From Jeotgalicoccus saudimassiliensis (GTDB taxonomy: Bacteria; Bacillota; Bacilli; Staphylococcales; Salinicoccaceae): a stretch of 64,000 nt of DNA. Where the stretch lies: NCBI RefSeq assembly GCF_000756715.1, contig NZ_CCSE01000001.1, positions 2,014,001 through 2,078,000 on the forward strand. Direction: 5' to 3'. The notes under the pieces are model-generated. The model did not search any database. It was not told where the DNA came from and saw nothing but the letters and a program-made list of their open reading frames with translations. The translations under genes were made by a program, and so were the position numbers. How positions within the stretch are numbered: the stretch's first letter is position 1; each line of letters opens with the position of its first letter. Positions 1 through 8,980 of the stretch are shown here, in pieces.

Positions 1-1
1 A

Positions 2-1255
2 GTATCAGCAACGAATACAAAAAACGCGCCGAAATTTGACCAGTCATCACAATCATCGGCTTTTTCCCACTACAATAACCTTTCAGCACAGCTTCCAATA
101 GATCCTGCAACAGGAAAATTAGTTGAAGGCGGAATTAAAGCACAGGCTGAACAGAGCTTTAAAAATATTGAAGCGGTACTTGAGAGTGTTGGTCACGTAA
201 TGAGCGACATCGTCAGAATTTCTGTTTTTGTTAAAGATATCCAGGATGTTGACGCTGTGGATGAAGTTTACAAAACTTTCTTCCCGACGTATGTACCTGC
301 ACGCACAACAGTTGCTGCTGCAGCTTTACCGATGGATGCATTAGTACAGGTTGAAGCGCTTGTATCACACGGCGAAGGTACGATTCCAAATGCACCGCAG
401 GCCGGAGATTTAATTAAACTGTCAAACAACACTGACTCTGCACCTGTCAGCAGTTTATCATCACAGACAGTAGCATTTTCACACTACAACAACATTACAG
501 CACAACTGCCTGTTGATCCTGCAACAGGAAGAATCGTTACAGGCGGCATTAAAGCGGAAACTGCACAGAGTCTGAAAAATATTAAAGCTATTTTAGCAGG
601 CATCGATGTACCTTTTGATGACATCGTTAAAGTGAATATTTTTGTGAAAGATCTTGCAGATATGGAAGCAGTAAACGAAGTATACTCAACTTTCTTCCCG
701 GATTCTTCAATCGCAAGAACGGTTAACTATGTACCTGCGCGTACTGTAATTCAGGTGAAAGACCTGCAGATGGGCGCTTCGGTACAGATTGAAGCTGTCG
801 TATCACACGGAGACGGGACACCGCCTCAGGCAATCGAGGACAGACACGGTATTGTGATTAAAGCACACAATACTAAAGAAGCACCTGTCGACAGCTTATC
901 ATCACAGACAGTAGCATTCTCACACTACAACCACCTGTCAGCACAGCTGCCGGTTGACCCTGCGACAGGAGAACTTGTTGAAGGCGGAATTAAAGAACAG
1001 ACTAAACAGGTACTGACGAACATTAAAGCGGTTATCGAAAGCGTTGACCACGTAATGGAAGATATGGTTAAAGTGAATATCTTCGTTAAAGACCTGAATG
1101 ATATGGAAGCAGTAAACGAAGTTTACAGTGATTTTTTCCCGGAAGGCACACCAGCAAGAAGAGTAGTCGGAGTGTCAGCATTACAGGGTGATGCTTTAAT
1201 TCAGATGGACTCAATTGCAGGCAATGCTGAAGGTACGCCACCTGAAACTGAATAA
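2..1255 (+). CDS. Tandem RidA (YjgF/YER057c) domain protein, 5'-truncated by the window edge
   Basis: The reading frame is open from base 2, so the gene starts outside the window. The ATG at 200 is internal. Three RidA-like domains follow one another (about 47-400, 454-830 and 895-1240), each opening with SSQ-(S/T)-AFSHYN and containing QLP-DPATG and GGIK. RidA proteins hydrolyse reactive enamine/imine intermediates and are normally single-domain trimers. The conserved Arg of the PAR segment is present in all three domains. The acidic residue of the final QxE strand is Glu in domains 1 and 2 but Asp in domain 3 (QMDSIA). Three domains in one chain could fold as a pseudo-trimer; that is inference. 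The family call is firm; the substrate is unknown. Confidence 0.9.
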   Translation, partial: VSATNTKNAPKFDQSSQSSAFSHYNNLSAQLPIDPATGKLVEGGIKAQAEQSFKNIEAVLESVGHVMSDIVRISVFVKDIQDVDAVDEVYKTFFPTYVPARTTVAAAALPMDALVQVEALVSHGEGTIPNAPQAGDLIKLSNNTDSAPVSSLSSQTVAFSHYNNITAQLPVDPATGRIVTGGIKAETAQSLKNIKAILAGIDVPFDDIVKVNIFVKDLADMEAVNEVYSTFFPDSSIARTVNYVPARTVIQVKDLQMGASVQIEAVVSHGDGTPPQAIEDRHGIVIKAHNTKEAPVDSLSSQTVAFSHYNHLSAQLPVDPATGELVEGGIKEQTKQVLTNIKAVIESVDHVMEDMVKVNIFVKDLNDMEAVNEVYSDFFPEGTPARRVVGVSALQGDALIQMDSIAGNAEGTPPETE

Positions 1256-1274
1256 TAATTGACAGGACAAAAAT

Positions 1275-1310
1275 ACGCCTCTGCATCAATGATGCAGAGG
1301 CGTTAATTTT
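1275..1310. terminator. Bidirectional intrinsic terminator
   Basis: The 14-nt arms ACGCCTCTGCATCA (1275-1288) and its complement (1290-1303) have T-rich tracts on both strands. It serves the RidA gene on + and queT on -. Confidence 0.85.
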
Positions 1311-1758
1311 ATTCGGGCAATATTCTGTGACCGATTTTTTTAAATATAAGCGTGCCGATAAATGTCGTAATCAGCGTTGATAATCCGACAGTTGCTGCAC
1401 TGAACCAGTACGGCAGCCCGAGTACCAGATACAGCGCGAGGCCGACGAACAGTCCTGCCAGCACACTGTACTGCAGTGCGTTGACCCAGACATTTTTTAT
1501 AAAGTAGCTTAATGAATAAGCAATAACCGATATTGTTACACCGACAACGACGTCGATTAAGCCGAGGCTTGAAAAAATATTTGCGATACCGACCCCAAGA
1601 ATCATTCCGGCGATATACTTCCGGTTGAAAAATGGAATGACGCAGAGCATTTCACTGATTCTAAACTGAATTGCACCTGTGCCGATCGGGTTGATAACGG
1701 TTAAAGCCACATAAATTGCAGCGAGAACACCGTTAATCACTATGTCTCTTACATTCAT
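1309..1758 (-). CDS. queT: QueT family queuosine-precursor (preQ1) transporter
   Basis: 149 aa integral membrane protein with about five hydrophobic segments and the QueT N-terminal pattern (FRISEMLCVIPFF at about residues 32-44). QueT proteins are thought to be substrate-binding components of ECF-type importers for queuosine precursors. A preQ1-I riboswitch directly upstream supports the assignment independently of homology. The start is the ATG at 1758, 11 nt after AAGGAG. No ECF energising module lies nearby, so it would use a shared one (inference). Confidence 0.92.
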   Translation of the reverse strand: MNVRDIVINGVLAAIYVALTVINPIGTGAIQFRISEMLCVIPFFNRKYIAGMILGVGIANIFSSLGLIDVVVGVTISVIAYSLSYFIKNVWVNALQYSVLAGLFVGLALYLVLGLPYWFSAATVGLSTLITTFIGTLIFKKIGHRILPE

Positions 1759-1769
1759 ATTACGTAATT

Positions 1770-1809
1770 CTCCTTAGTTTTTTTGACAGGGAGTTTGCGA
1801 ACCTGTTTT
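1770..1809 (-). promoter_or_regulatory. preQ1-I riboswitch controlling queT
   Basis: On the minus strand a CAGG/CCTG P1 stem encloses TTCGCAAACTC and is followed by the A-rich tail CAAAAAAACTAAGGAG. This is the preQ1-I layout: small hairpin, A-rich tail, and a CTAAGGA pseudoknot partner that includes the Shine-Dalgarno sequence. Ligand binding would sequester the ribosome binding site of queT. Confidence 0.9.
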
Positions 1810-1813
1810 AAAA

Positions 1814-2587
1814 TTATTTACTGACTGCTATTGTTTCTGAAATCTCACCGGTTTCCACGCCGTTTTTAAACGTGCGTTCAATCAGTGTAATATTATTCTG
1901 ACGGTCGACGAGCACAACAGTGGAACACCGTGTACCGTAATCAAAATCCGGGATGTCGATAAAGAGAGGCGATAATTTCTTTTCGAGCTCAAAATCCACA
2001 CCGGTTTGCTGCACGATGTCATCTGCTGCTTTCGTATCAATGCGGAGCAGGGCGAACAACGCATCTATATTTATATCGTCCTCTGAAATTACTTTATCCA
2101 GCTGATCTTTTCCGATAACGACTTTCGGCCACGGTGTGTCGAGAAATTCATTCGACAGCCCGTGAGTGCCGTCAGCAACACGTGAGATATTGTTATCGTA
2201 ATTGTTCATATAGTAAAGTTCATCCGGTGTTCCTGCAAGCAGATTAAAGCCGGCATAGTCACTGCTGTGTGCTGTAAGAGCTGTTAAATAATCTTGTGGA
2301 TTATCTTCCGACAGCAGATAATTAACGACGAGTTCACCGCGTGATTTTTTAGCTTCGGCCGTCATTTCTTCAGGCGTACGAATATTTGTCAGTGCTCCTA
2401 TTTTACCTGATTTTGAAACGGCAAGCCAGGTACCGTGCGCTTTTAAATCACGGCCGCCCAAAATATTTTTATGATCATCCCAGTAGTGAAGAGATGCAGT
2501 GGGGCGCGCATAAAATTCATCGCGGTTTGCTGCAATAATCATTTTATATTTGTCATGCGAACCGATATTAAAATTAATAAGACACAT
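1814..2587 (-). CDS. NRDE family protein (TANGO2-like)
   Basis: Starting at ATG 2587 gives 257 aa beginning MCLINF. The NRDE signature AANRDEFYARPT lies near residues 19-30, followed by GGRD and GTWLAVSKSGK, all typical of the NRDE/TANGO2 family. The reading frame is open further upstream, but the family N-terminus is M-C-L-I and GGAGTG sits just before ATG 2587, so I reject the longer form. The start overlaps the end of the pseudouridine synthase gene by 14 nt, suggesting translational coupling. The biochemical role of bacterial members is not settled. Confidence 0.85.
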   Translation of the reverse strand: MCLINFNIGSHDKYKMIIAANRDEFYARPTASLHYWDDHKNILGGRDLKAHGTWLAVSKSGKIGALTNIRTPEEMTAEAKKSRGELVVNYLLSEDNPQDYLTALTAHSSDYAGFNLLAGTPDELYYMNNYDNNISRVADGTHGLSNEFLDTPWPKVVIGKDQLDKVISEDDINIDALFALLRIDTKAADDIVQQTGVDFELEKKLSPLFIDIPDFDYGTRCSTVVLVDRQNNITLIERTFKNGVETGEISETIAVSK

Positions 2588-3251
2588 TAAAATCACTCCA
2601 CGGGAATGTTTCCGGCGGGTTGCAGTGGACTTCCACGTACTCGTCTTTCGTAGGATGTTTAATGCGCAGGTAAGTAGAGTACAGCGCAATCTGCTGACCG
2701 ACTTTAGCATTCTTATTATATTTCTGATCTCCGAAAAGCGGATGGCCGAAATGAGAAAGCTGAACGCGGATCTGATGCGAGCGGCCTGTATGGAGCTTCA
2801 CTTTTACAAGTGAGAACTTATTGTTCTGATCGACAGTTTCATAGTCCAGTTTCGCCATTTTTGAGCCGCGGTGGTTTTTATGAACGACTTTTGAAATATT
2901 CTTTTTCTGGTCTTTAAATAAATGGTTCGTTAATGTACCTTTTTTCTGATCCAGGTGATTTTCAACGACAGCGTGGTACTCGCGGTCAAAGTTTTGAAGA
3001 CGGACTTCGTTTGACAGGCGTGACGCAGCTTTTGAAGTTTTTGCAAAAACAATGGCACCGCCGACAGGACGGTCGAGTCTGTGCACCAGCCCTAAATAAA
3101 CCGCACCGGGTTTATTGTATTTTTCTTTAATATATTCCTTTAACATAGTTAATAAGTCTTTATCTTCTGAACTGTCCTCCTGGACAGGGATGTTAACCGG
3201 CTTATCGACAATGAGTAAATGGTTATCTTCGTACAGTACTTTAATATTCAC
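2574..3251 (-). CDS. RluA family pseudouridine synthase
   Basis: 225 aa, a single catalytic domain without an S4 RNA-binding domain. GLVHRLDRPVGG (about 55-66) contains the catalytic Asp, near residue 60; later blocks include LHTGRSHQIRVQLSHFGHPLFGD. It isomerises uridine to pseudouridine in RNA; the target site cannot be read from sequence. The start is probably GTG 3251: the AAGGAG box at 3260-3265 overlaps an upstream in-frame GTG at 3260 but stands 8 nt from 3251. Confidence 0.88.
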   Translation of the reverse strand: MNIKVLYEDNHLLIVDKPVNIPVQEDSSEDKDLLTMLKEYIKEKYNKPGAVYLGLVHRLDRPVGGAIVFAKTSKAASRLSNEVRLQNFDREYHAVVENHLDQKKGTLTNHLFKDQKKNISKVVHKNHRGSKMAKLDYETVDQNNKFSLVKVKLHTGRSHQIRVQLSHFGHPLFGDQKYNKNAKVGQQIALYSTYLRIKHPTKDEYVEVHCNPPETFPWSDFNVSY

Positions 3252-3373
3252 ACATTTCACTCCTTAAAATTCGTAAGTTATATTATACCATCTATACTGC
3301 AAATAACTTATCACTTTCGTAATGTTTCTTTGATAGAATAGGTATAAGTGTAAATTAATACTATTAATTACAG

Positions 3374-4825
3374 ATGTGGATAATGAAAAAACGATATCTT
3401 TTCCCGATTATTTTTGCAGCAATAATACTTATACCTCTTGTTGTCTCCGGTGTGCGTTATTTTATGCCGGTGCCTTCCGGTGTGTCATACGAGTCTGAAG
3501 AGTATAAGACAGATGATGTGTCATTTTTATACGATCTTACATATACAGATAATAAAGGGACAATTACCGAAGAGCAGGAGATTTTTGAAGAAGTGTATAC
3601 GATGATTGACGAAGCGGAAGAGTTTTTAGTAATAGATATGTTTTTATTTAATGATGATTATAACCATGACACGCTTGATTTTCCGCCGCTGTCACAAAAC
3701 CTGGCAGATAAGCTGACAGCGAAAAAAGAAGAAAATCCTGAAATGGATATCATCTTTATAACAGACGGTATCAATACATTTTATGATACTTATATGCCGC
3801 AGCATATCGCTGAACTGAAAGAAGCGGGCATCGAGGTTATCTTTACAGATCTGTCGAAGCTCAGGGATTCAAACCCGCTGTACTCAGGGTATTACAGAAC
3901 ATACTTCCAGTGGCTCGGTTCATCTGAAGAACAGTGGCTGGTCAATGCGTTAAGACCGCAGGGACCGGAAGTGAACATCCGTTCATACCTGTCGATGCTG
4001 AACTTTAAAGCCAATCACAGAAAGTTGATTATTAATGAAAAGAACGGTCTCGTGATGTCGGCAAACCCGCATGATGCGAGTGTACATCACTCGAATATAG
4101 CACTGAAAGTCAGCGGAGATATGCTGCATGATTTACTCGAAAGTGAACGTGCTGTTGTAAACTTCAGCGGCGGCAATACCCGCGTCTTCAGTGACTTTGC
4201 CGATAAACTGCCGAAGAAAACAGAAGACAGTGAAGGACAGTATACAGTTAAGCTGATTACGGAGGAGAAAATTAAAGATAATATTCTCCGTATGGTCAAC
4301 GCGTCAGAAGAGGGCGATATACTAAACATTGGACTGTTTTATTTATCCGACAGAGATGTTGTTGAAGCATTTAAAGCAGCACTCGACCGCGGTGCAGAGC
4401 TGAACATGATACTTGATATTAATCAGGACGCATTCGGTAACGAGAAAAACGGTGTGCCGAACCGGCCTGTTGCCGATGAGCTGACAAAGCATGACACACC
4501 TGCGAATATCCGCTGGTATAAATCGAGCGGAGAACAATACCATTCGAAATTTATCATGATGGAAAAAGACGGTGAAGTAATATTTAACGGTGGATCCGCA
4601 AACTTTACGAGACGGAACCTTGCAGACTATAACCTGGAGACAAACATGATGGTGACGGCACCTGCTGACAGTGAATTTGCAGGGGAAGTGACAGGGTACT
4701 TCAACAGACTGTGGACGAACGAAGGTGCCGAGTATACGCTTGATTATGAAGAAGAGGCAGAAGAATCGACGCTGAAAACAATACTGTACAGAGTGCAGGA
4801 ATTTACGGGACTGTCGACATTTTAA
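3374..4825 (+). CDS. Phospholipase D family protein, membrane-anchored
   Basis: 483 aa with one N-terminal membrane segment (about 8-28) and two HKD-type motifs: H215-R-K217 within NHRKLIINE, and H390-S-K392 within YHSKFIMMEKDGEVIFNGGSANF. The family includes cardiolipin synthases and phosphodiesterases that act through a phospho-histidine. The catalytic region would lie outside the membrane. The upstream Shine-Dalgarno is weak; the ATG at 3383 (fourth codon) is an equally possible start. Substrate unknown; its length resembles cardiolipin synthase, but the N-terminus has only one membrane segment. Confidence 0.82.
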   Translation: MWIMKKRYLFPIIFAAIILIPLVVSGVRYFMPVPSGVSYESEEYKTDDVSFLYDLTYTDNKGTITEEQEIFEEVYTMIDEAEEFLVIDMFLFNDDYNHDTLDFPPLSQNLADKLTAKKEENPEMDIIFITDGINTFYDTYMPQHIAELKEAGIEVIFTDLSKLRDSNPLYSGYYRTYFQWLGSSEEQWLVNALRPQGPEVNIRSYLSMLNFKANHRKLIINEKNGLVMSANPHDASVHHSNIALKVSGDMLHDLLESERAVVNFSGGNTRVFSDFADKLPKKTEDSEGQYTVKLITEEKIKDNILRMVNASEEGDILNIGLFYLSDRDVVEAFKAALDRGAELNMILDINQDAFGNEKNGVPNRPVADELTKHDTPANIRWYKSSGEQYHSKFIMMEKDGEVIFNGGSANFTRRNLADYNLETNMMVTAPADSEFAGEVTGYFNRLWTNEGAEYTLDYEEEAEESTLKTILYRVQEFTGLSTF

Positions 4826-4835
4826 CAATAACAGG

Positions 4836-4872
4836 GCAGACACTTCGCTTGGAGTGTCTGCTTTTTATTTTT
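4836..4872 (+). terminator. Intrinsic terminator after the phospholipase D gene
   Basis: GCAGACACT (4836-4844) pairs with AGTGTCTGC (4853-4861), followed by CTTTTTATTTTT. Confidence 0.85.
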
Positions 4873-4874
4873 CA

Positions 4875-4948
4875 CCGCAATGAGGCGCTGTCATTCCCGG
4901 GGAAGCGGCGTTACTCCGCAATGAGGCGCTGTCATTCCTCCGCAACGA
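4875..4948. repeat. Short 41-bp-period tandem repeat (about 1.8 copies)
   Basis: The 23-mer that opens with CCGCAATGAGGCGCTGTC occurs at 4875-4897 and again at 4916-4938, exactly 41 bases apart. A partial third copy, CCGCAACGA, starts at 4940. The reverse complement (CCCCGGGAATGACAGCG) resembles the 41-bp unit of the larger array at 22433 (CCCCCGGATGACAACGG), suggesting one dispersed repeat family. Non-coding, between two terminators. Confidence 0.75.
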
Positions 4949-4974
4949 ACACACTTCATCACCGGACAAACATA

Positions 4975-5002
4975 CAAAAAGCCGGGACAACATGGCCCGG
5001 CT
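4975..5002 (-). terminator. Intrinsic terminator of the nicotinamidase gene
   Basis: On the minus strand AGCCGGG (5002-4996) pairs with CCCGGCT (4986-4980), followed by TTTTTG. Confidence 0.8.
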
Positions 5003-5012
5003 CCAAATAATA

Positions 5013-5558
5013 TTATATAATTTCAGTGCCAAGCGAGTTTTTGAAGTGCTGGAGCGCCATTTCGTGTGCATCAAGGTTAAAACTTGAAACGCCATTCTGA
5101 TGAATCACGATATCAAAGCCTTTGTTATATGCATCGATTGCAGTGTGAAGTATACAAATGTCGGTACAGACGCCGACCAGATGGATTTCTGTTATCCCGC
5201 GTGCCGAGAGGCGCTGTTCGATGTCAGTTCCGGCGAATGCAGAGTAACGGGTTTTATCTGTGTAATAAATATTGTCTTTGTCTTTGTTGTCCTGATAAAG
5301 AGCCTCGAGTTCGCCGTACAGATCCCGTCCGTCGGTGCCGATAATGTTATGTGGCGGAAACAGTTTTGTTTCAGGATGATACTGATCGTTTTCTTCGTGA
5401 GCATCGATTGCAAATACCGTATAATCCCCATTAACGATAAATTCGCGTGTGATATTCACGATGTAGTCGTGCAGTTTTTGTGCAGGTTCGCCTGCAGTCA
5501 GTTTGCCGTCCGGTGCAACGAAGTCATAAGTATAGTCGATGTTAAGTAATGCTTTCAT
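5013..5558 (-). CDS. pncA: Nicotinamidase (isochorismatase-fold cysteine hydrolase)
   Basis: 181 aa. The catalytic triad of the family is visible: D8 (NIDYTYDF), K102 (DKTRYSAF) and C131 (GVCTDIC). Metal ligands D52, H54 and H70 are present (IDAHEEND...FPPH). This pattern is typical of nicotinamidases, which deamidate nicotinamide to nicotinate for NAD salvage; the metal site distinguishes it from metal-free isochorismatases. A single-gene unit with its own terminator. Confidence 0.88.
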   Translation of the reverse strand: MKALLNIDYTYDFVAPDGKLTAGEPAQKLHDYIVNITREFIVNGDYTVFAIDAHEENDQYHPETKLFPPHNIIGTDGRDLYGELEALYQDNKDKDNIYYTDKTRYSAFAGTDIEQRLSARGITEIHLVGVCTDICILHTAIDAYNKGFDIVIHQNGVSSFNLDAHEMALQHFKNSLGTEII

Positions 5559-5574
5559 AAATAAATACCCCTTA

Positions 5575-5605
5575 TAAAAAAAGACAATGGCAGGCCATTG
5601 TCTTT
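5575..5605 (-). terminator. Intrinsic terminator of the aldolase gene
   Basis: AAAGACAATGG/CCATTGTCTTT hairpin (5580-5605), followed on the minus strand by TTTTTT. Confidence 0.85.
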
Positions 5606-5613
5606 AGTTTTAA

Positions 5614-6504
5614 TTATTTTTTGTTTACTGATGCGTCGTAGATAGTATCGATAGCTTCAGCTAATTTACCGTCAAACTCTTCAGCAGACTGTGCTGCGTT
5701 TAAGTCGCTTGAAAGTGCGCGTGAGAAGCTCGCGATAATACCGTCGTTTTGTTTTAATAAGTTGTTTGCTTCAACTCTCGTGTAGCCGCCTGAAAGTGCA
5801 ACAACGCGAATCACGTTAGGGTGATCAACGAGTTCTTTGTACAGGTTAGGTACAGTTGGAATTGTCAGTTTGAGCATTACAAGCTCATCTTCAGCAAGAC
5901 CGTTTAATTCTTCGAGTATTGCATCTCTTAAAATTTCTTCAATCTGCTCTTTATCTGCAGCATTGATGTTTACTTCAGGCTCGATAATCGGCACAAGTCC
6001 TGCAGCGATAATCTGTTTACCAACTTCGAACTGCTGTTCAACAACTTCAGTAATACCTTTTACGTTAGCTGAAAGAATGTTTGAACGCATTTTCGTTCCG
6101 AAGATGTGACGATCGTTTGCACGTGCTAATAAATCCTCAAGATCCGGCATTGGTTTCATAAGCTGAACACCGTTTTCCTCGTCTGCAAGTCCTTTGTCGA
6201 CTTTAAGGAATGGCACGATGCCTTTATCAGCTAAATAATCGCCAGTGTACTTGCCTTCTACTTCACGGTCCATAGTCTGTTCAAAAAGAATTGCACCGAG
6301 AACTTTGTCAGAAGTGAATGAAGGTGACGTTACGATACGTGAACGCATTTCATGTACCAGATCGAACATCTCGTCTTCATTAGTATACTGATCTTCATTA
6401 ACACCATATGCTTTTAAAGCTTTCGGTGTACTTCCGCCACTCTGGTCAAGCGCGGCAATAAAACCATTACCCTGTTTTACTTTTTCAAGTTGCTCCTGAT
6501 TCAT
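5614..6504 (-). CDS. fdaB: Class I fructose-bisphosphate aldolase
   Basis: 296 aa, full length and close to the staphylococcal FdaB type. Landmarks are [16 protein letters not shown] near residue 15, the Schiff-base lysine K212 in [12 protein letters not shown], and [13 protein letters not shown]. It cleaves fructose 1,6-bisphosphate to two triose phosphates in the cytosol without a metal. Good Shine-Dalgarno (AAGGAG) before ATG 6504. Upstream AAAGCGCTTT (6554-6563) is only a partial CcpA (cre) match. Confidence 0.93.
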   Translation of the reverse strand: MNQEQLEKVKQGNGFIAALDQSGGSTPKALKAYGVNEDQYTNEDEMFDLVHEMRSRIVTSPSFTSDKVLGAILFEQTMDREVEGKYTGDYLADKGIVPFLKVDKGLADEENGVQLMKPMPDLEDLLARANDRHIFGTKMRSNILSANVKGITEVVEQQFEVGKQIIAAGLVPIIEPEVNINAADKEQIEEILRDAILEELNGLAEDELVMLKLTIPTVPNLYKELVDHPNVIRVVALSGGYTRVEANNLLKQNDGIIASFSRALSSDLNAAQSAEEFDGKLAEAIDTIYDASVNKK

Positions 6505-6655
6505 TAAAAAACACTCCTTAAATAGTTTTCCACTCCCTTATAGTATCCTAAAAAAAGCGCTTTACTGCAAGGCTTTATATGCAAACTGTCCGGATGTTTG
6601 ACCGATTGATGAAAAGGAAAGATATTAATGTGTTTAATATCAGGAGGTATGTAAA

Positions 6656-7594
6656 ATGACAGAGTTGGTTGAACTCGGTAAATCAGGAATTATAGTACAC
6701 CCCATTGCACTCGGTGCGAACTTCGTCGGCGGATATAATATGTACGGCGACGTCAATGAAGAAGAGGGCAGGCAGACTGTAAGAGATGCAATCGATGCGG
6801 GTGTGACAATGATAGATACCGCATTTATTTACGGCCCTAAACGCTCTGAGGAATTAATCGGCGAAGTGCTGAAAGAATATAAAAGAGAAGATATTGTAAT
6901 TGCAACAAAAGCTGCGCACAGAGAGCAGGACAATGGCGAAATGGTAATCGACAACTCGCCTGAGTTTTTAAAGCAGGCAGTGGATGATGCGCTGGAAAGA
7001 CTCCAGACGAAATATATCGACCTGTTTTACATTCATAAGCCGGATGAAAATACGCCGAAAGATGAAGCAGTTGAAGCACTCTATGAAATGAAGGAACAGG
7101 GTAAAATAAAAGCAATCGGCGTATCAAATTTTAATGTTGAACAACTGGCTGAAGCGAATAAAAACAATCATGTCGATGTGATTCAGAATGAATATAACCT
7201 GTTTAACCGTGAAGCCGAAAAAGAGATGCTGGATTACACTGCGGCAAACAAAATAACATTTATTCCTTATTTCCCGCTCGCAGCAGGTATCCTTGCAGGG
7301 AAATACGATGAAAATACTAAATTTGAAGACCTGCGAACAAAACTCGCATTCTATCAGGAGGATCAGTTTAAAGAAAATCTTCAGAAGGTTGATAAGCTGA
7401 AAGAGCTGGCGAAGAAATACGATGAAGATGTCGCACAGCTGGTGCTCGCATTTTATTTAACGAGACCGTCACTCGATGTGATAATACCGGGAGCGAAAAA
7501 AGGCGGGCAGATTAAAGATAATATGCGTGCGGCAGATATTGAGCTGAAACCGGAAGACGTTGACTACATCGATGAAATATTTAAAATGGAGTAA
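6656..7594 (+). CDS. Aldo/keto reductase family oxidoreductase
   Basis: 312 aa (alpha/beta)8-barrel reductase. The catalytic tetrad can be assigned: D54 and Y59 (MIDTAFIYG), K85 (IATKAA), H127 (FYIHKPD). NADPH-binding features include GVSNF and a C-terminal [15 protein letters not shown]. It is related to Gram-positive YqkF/IolS-type AKRs; substrate unknown. ATG 6656 follows CAGGAGGTATGTAAA, a strong ribosome binding site. Confidence 0.88.
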   Translation: MTELVELGKSGIIVHPIALGANFVGGYNMYGDVNEEEGRQTVRDAIDAGVTMIDTAFIYGPKRSEELIGEVLKEYKREDIVIATKAAHREQDNGEMVIDNSPEFLKQAVDDALERLQTKYIDLFYIHKPDENTPKDEAVEALYEMKEQGKIKAIGVSNFNVEQLAEANKNNHVDVIQNEYNLFNREAEKEMLDYTAANKITFIPYFPLAAGILAGKYDENTKFEDLRTKLAFYQEDQFKENLQKVDKLKELAKKYDEDVAQLVLAFYLTRPSLDVIIPGAKKGGQIKDNMRAADIELKPEDVDYIDEIFKME

Positions 7595-7598
7595 AAAA

Positions 7599-7640
7599 AG
7601 ACCGGTTAAGGACAAATGAGAACGTCCTTAACCGATTTTT
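7599..7640. terminator. Bidirectional intrinsic terminator
   Basis: CGGTTAAGGAC pairs with GTCCTTAACCG, with A/T tracts on both sides. It ends the aldo/keto reductase on + and the small Cse60-like gene on -. Confidence 0.85.
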
Positions 7641-7793
7641 TTATTTATCTCTGTAAAGAATCAATACGGCAAAGACGCTGCCGACACTGAATTTTACATC
7701 GATGACCTCAATATACTGATTTTCGTAAAAGAATTCTGCAATTTTTTTGTCGAGTCCTTTTTCCGTCATGGCGGAAACTGTTTTTGTTTTCAC
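7641..7793 (-). CDS. Small Cse60-like protein (50 aa)
   Basis: A short frame with GTG start at 7793 preceded by AAAGGATGGGAGAG. It encodes VKTKTVSAMT, a lysine-rich helix, and a beta-like tail VIDVKFSVGSVFAVLILYR. The order (short strand, E/K-rich helix, IxVKFSxxx...LILY) matches the Cse60 sporulation-associated family, which also occurs in non-sporulating cocci. Function unknown. Family assignment is from the pattern only. Confidence 0.7.
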   Translation of the reverse strand: MKTKTVSAMTEKGLDKKIAEFFYENQYIEVIDVKFSVGSVFAVLILYRDK

Positions 7794-7846
7794 TGCTCTC
7801 CCATCCTTTCAGTGATAAATCTTCACAGCAAGTATATAACGTTTCA

Positions 7847-8980
7847 TTATAATTGTGTACTTTTACGCTGGTTGCTGAAAATGATGCCGATAATCAGAAA
7901 AGCGACTGTGTACAGTATGAGTATTCCGATTGGCAGTGCAGCCTGGCTCCATGTGATGTCCGGTGCTGCATATATTTGTGTAAAATGATACAGCGGTAAA
8001 AATTCCGCTATACGTTGAGCAGAATCACCGAATAGTTCAATTGGAATGAATATACCTGACAGAAATGCCAGACCCAGTGTAACGAGGTTTGCAAGTCCGT
8101 TGACGATAAAACGATTCGTCGTCAGTGCATTAATCGCATACTGGAGAGCGAGTGTAAATACCATAATCAGTATAAGTGCAACAAAGATATGGGGAAGCGG
8201 AATGCCTTCGAGACGATCGTAATACAGTCCAATCAGACCGAAGAACATAACCAGCACTGCGAATATTCCGACCAGTGATTGTGCGCCTAATACCTGTAAT
8301 GCATTTGCTGTCGATGATACCGGTGCTGAAATAATTCTTTTTTGCAATTCCGGTTTATTGTATTCAGACATCAGATTACCAATCGAGAGCATAATGAACA
8401 GCATGAGCCAGTAAGCTGCGAAGTTTGTATAAGCAGCGGCATTCTCGTAGTTTTCGCCGGAATTGACAACCGTACCGTTGTTCAGCTCAACATTCACAGT
8501 GTCGGTTAATGCTGACTGGAGAGTTTCAGTATCGAGTGATCCCGTGTCATTAAACTGGGCATTGGCAAACATCAGAAATTTGGAAATTTCAGTTTCCAGC
8601 TGAACAGCTGATGCTGCACGTTCGTCGGTGATTACTTCAACAGCGGGTTCACCGTTTTTGACCAGTTCTTCAAAATTTTCTTCTATAATAACTGCACCGT
8701 GAATTTCCATCAGAAAGACCTGTTCTTTCAAATGTTCACTATCAGAACCTGTCATTACTTCAACTTCATGTGAACTGCTTAAATATTCAAGCAGTGCATC
8801 CGATGTGTCTGAATCGGAATTATTCACGACGGTTATACTGAGCGTTTTACTTTCGAAAGTTTCTTTACCGCCGCCCGCTGTGCTGAACAGTGCTGCGATG
8901 ACAAAGAAGATGAGTGCCAGTGGAATAATCATCCATTTAAATTTCCAGAAGTGGAGGAGTATTATTTTAAATATGGTCAT
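7847..8980 (-). CDS. ABC-2 type exporter permease
   Basis: 377 aa. One N-terminal membrane segment (about 13-35), a large extracytoplasmic region (about 45-190), then five C-terminal membrane segments: the ABC-2 permease layout shared with YhgE/LnrM/LnrN proteins. It overlaps the upstream permease gene by 14 nt and is the third gene of an ATPase-permease-permease operon (10948 to 7847). Likely exports or detoxifies a membrane-active or antimicrobial compound, judged from context only. Confidence 0.82.
   Translation of the reverse strand: MTIFKIILLHFWKFKWMIIPLALIFFVIAALFSTAGGGKETFESKTLSITVVNNSDSDTSDALLEYLSSSHEVEVMTGSDSEHLKEQVFLMEIHGAVIIEENFEELVKNGEPAVEVITDERAASAVQLETEISKFLMFANAQFNDTGSLDTETLQSALTDTVNVELNNGTVVNSGENYENAAAYTNFAAYWLMLFIMLSIGNLMSEYNKPELQKRIISAPVSSTANALQVLGAQSLVGIFAVLVMFFGLIGLYYDRLEGIPLPHIFVALILIMVFTLALQYAINALTTNRFIVNGLANLVTLGLAFLSGIFIPIELFGDSAQRIAEFLPLYHFTQIYAAPDITWSQAALPIGILILYTVAFLIIGIIFSNQRKSTQL

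Noticed and set aside
200-1255. Complete 351-aa gene starting at ATG 200
   Set aside because: The frame and RidA homology continue upstream to base 2, so the ATG is inside domain 1 and the gene is truncated by the window edge.
6554-6563. CcpA cre site upstream of the aldolase
   Set aside because: Only the AAAGCGCTTT core fits; the outer TG and CA are missing on both sides.
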